NCBI RefSeq assembly: GCF_900188485.1
Contig: NZ_FZPH01000002.1
Coordinates: 682,001-746,000 of the forward strand
Reading direction: 5' to 3'
DNA: 64,000 nt
Origin: Asanoa hainanensis
GTDB taxonomy: Bacteria; Actinomycetota; Actinomycetes; Mycobacteriales; Micromonosporaceae
Shown here: piece after piece, positions 63,103 through 64,000 of the stretch
Numbering within the stretch: position 1 is the stretch's first letter
Layout: each line of letters opens with the position of its first letter
Notes under the pieces: model-generated
What the model was told of the DNA's origin: nothing
What the model saw: only the letters and a program-made list of their open reading frames with translations
The model's database searches: none
Position numbers and translations under genes: made by a program

Positions 63103-64000
63103 TGACGAGTCCCGCTCAGGACGGCGGAAGGGCGGAGGACCGAGTCAAGCCAGCCGAAGGCACGTGCGTGGAAGAGCGTTCGGGCGCCCGCCTCGCAGTG
63201 GTCGCCCGCGCCCTCGGCCACCGTGAAGGTGATCAGCTCCTTGCGGGTGGTCAGCGCGTCGTAGAGCTCGGGTGCCTGGGCGCCCAGCGGGTCGGACTCC
63301 GCGTGGCAGACCAGCGTCGGGCAGGTGATCCGCCCGGCCCGGCCCTTCATCGTGTAGTCCCGGAGCATGTCCAGATAGGTCATCGAGTCGGCCGCGCCGT
63401 GCACGAGCTGGCCCCGGCGCAGCGACCAGCCGGCGGTCGGCCGGCGGTCCAGGCCGCGCAGGGCCCGGCGCAGCAGCGCCGCCGACGACGAGCGCCCCTC
63501 GGCGAAGCCGCGCGCGATAGGCGCCGGCATCCGCTGCAGCACCGCGTCGAACAGGTCGTACTGGCCGCCGTCGGCGATGCAGGCGGCCAACCGGTGCTCG
63601 CCCGAGGCCGCCCGGGGTGCGAGGTAGCCGCCGAGGCTGAGCCCGACCAGCGCGATCCGGTTGACGTCGACGTCCGCCAGGCCGAGCACGTAGTCGACCA
63701 CCGGGGTCACCACGTTCTCGTAGTCCGGCCGCATGACCATCCCGCGCTGGAGCAGGGCCGTGCCCTGGCCGGGGCCGTCGAAGGTCAACACGTCGTAGCC
63801 CCGGGCCAGCGCCGCCGCGCCGTTGAAGAAGTAGCCCTCCTCGGCCGTGCTGTCGTAGCCGCCCAGGCAGATCAGCATCGGCCGGTCCCGCGGGTCGCCG
63901 GCCCGGAAGAGATAACCGGGCAGCGAGCCGTCCGGGAACGGGATCTCCACCTGCTTCGGCGGGAGCGGCAGCAGGGCGGCGCCGCGGCGGAACGCGTCGG
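63099..64000 (-). CDS. Alpha/beta hydrolase, FrsA/DUF1100-like (partial, runs off right edge)
   Basis: The visible 300 residues contain IPFPDGSLPGYLFRAG, MLICLGGYDSTAEEGYF (oxyanion region), the Ser nucleophile in IALVGLSLGGYLAPRAA, the acid in VCHAESDPLGAQAPEL and His in EGAGDHCEAGAR. This is the pattern of FrsA-type or 2,6-dihydropseudooxynicotine-type hydrolases. The reading frame is open to the edge at 64000, so the start lies outside the window; an internal GTG at 63950 is not the likely start. Confidence 0.9.
   Translation of the reverse strand, partial: DAFRRGAALLPLPPKQVEIPFPDGSLPGYLFRAGDPRDRPMLICLGGYDSTAEEGYFFNGAAALARGYDVLTFDGPGQGTALLQRGMVMRPDYENVVTPVVDYVLGLADVDVNRIALVGLSLGGYLAPRAASGEHRLAACIADGGQYDLFDAVLQRMPAPIARGFAEGRSSSAALLRRALRGLDRRPTAGWSLRRGQLVHGAADSMTYLDMLRDYTMKGRAGRITCPTLVCHAESDPLGAQAPELYDALTTRKELITFTVAEGAGDHCEAGARTLFHARAFGWLDSVLRPSAVLSGTRH

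Overview
The window is chromosomal DNA from a very GC-rich actinomycete. Codon use, short genes joined by ATGA/GTGA overlaps, many GTG starts, CCA-encoding tRNA genes and a secreted polysaccharide-degrading repertoire (chitin-type LPMO, CE1 esterase with CBM2) suggest a mycelial soil actinobacterium, most likely Micromonosporaceae. That placement is an inference from gene content and not a sequence comparison. No phage, plasmid, CRISPR array or complete insertion sequence is visible. Many genes are preceded by a TANNNT box only 6-8 nt before the start codon, the layout expected of leaderless transcripts.

Layout. 1-4.1 kb: a copper/redox locus with a DoxX/MauE membrane protein, an ECF sigma factor, a zinc-finger anti-sigma, a CopC-CopD fusion and a YcnI protein. 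4.2-7.0 kb: a two-TM protein with a very long Ala/Pro/Glu repeat tail. 7.1-15.5 kb: a GT87 mannosyltransferase, oligoribonuclease, tRNA-His, a frameshifted TIM-barrel hydrolase gene, a small MT0933-type protein, a molybdopterin oxidoreductase, an SMR efflux pump, an alpha/beta hydrolase and an M23 peptidase. 15.5-24.6 kb: two divergent operons. Leftward: histidine phosphatase, FGGY kinase, histidine phosphatase, FGGY kinase, D-2-hydroxyacid dehydrogenase. Rightward: DhaK, DhaL, PTS enzyme I, DhaM and HPr, a self-contained phosphorelay that should phosphorylate dihydroxyacetone or a similar triose/ketose from PEP.

24.7-36.2 kb: FAH-family hydrolase, pentapeptide-repeat protein, secreted SUMF1-like protein, DUF72 protein, aldehyde dehydrogenase with a divergent XRE/MmyB regulator, a TPM-domain protein, a short GntR-type regulator, a TagD-like cytidylyltransferase and a second frameshifted gene. 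36.3-44.1 kb: spermidine-synthase-like protein, CE1-CBM2 esterase, a possible CHAT/caspase-like protein, a ferric-reductase-like membrane protein coupled to a NuoF-ferredoxin fusion and a DUF305-like protein, an SDR remnant, and a P450 with its ferredoxin. 44.1-47.7 kb: two SigE-family ECF sigma genes, each overlapping a downstream membrane-anchored gene, flank a DUF3152 lipoprotein; tRNA-Lys follows.

48-64 kb: two tandem L,D-transpeptidase lipoproteins, then about 870 bp without a credible gene that holds a 296-bp array of 19-bp and 17-bp tandem repeats. Next come a TIGR03086 protein, an oxidoreductase-ThuA pair, an acetate-transporter family protein, a TetR regulator divergent from an FAD monooxygenase across an 11-bp split palindrome, a cupin gene with a perfect palindrome, an orphan cytochrome oxidase subunit I, a chitin-type LPMO, a DUF305 lipoprotein, and a 166-bp MITE-like element with perfect 20-bp terminal inverted repeats that supply the stop codons of both flanking genes. 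The window ends inside an alpha/beta hydrolase gene.

The most unusual items are the MITE-like element at a convergent gene junction, the 19/17-bp repeat array, the duplicated kinase-phosphatase operon opposite the Dha-PTS, and the possible lone CHAT-like protein.
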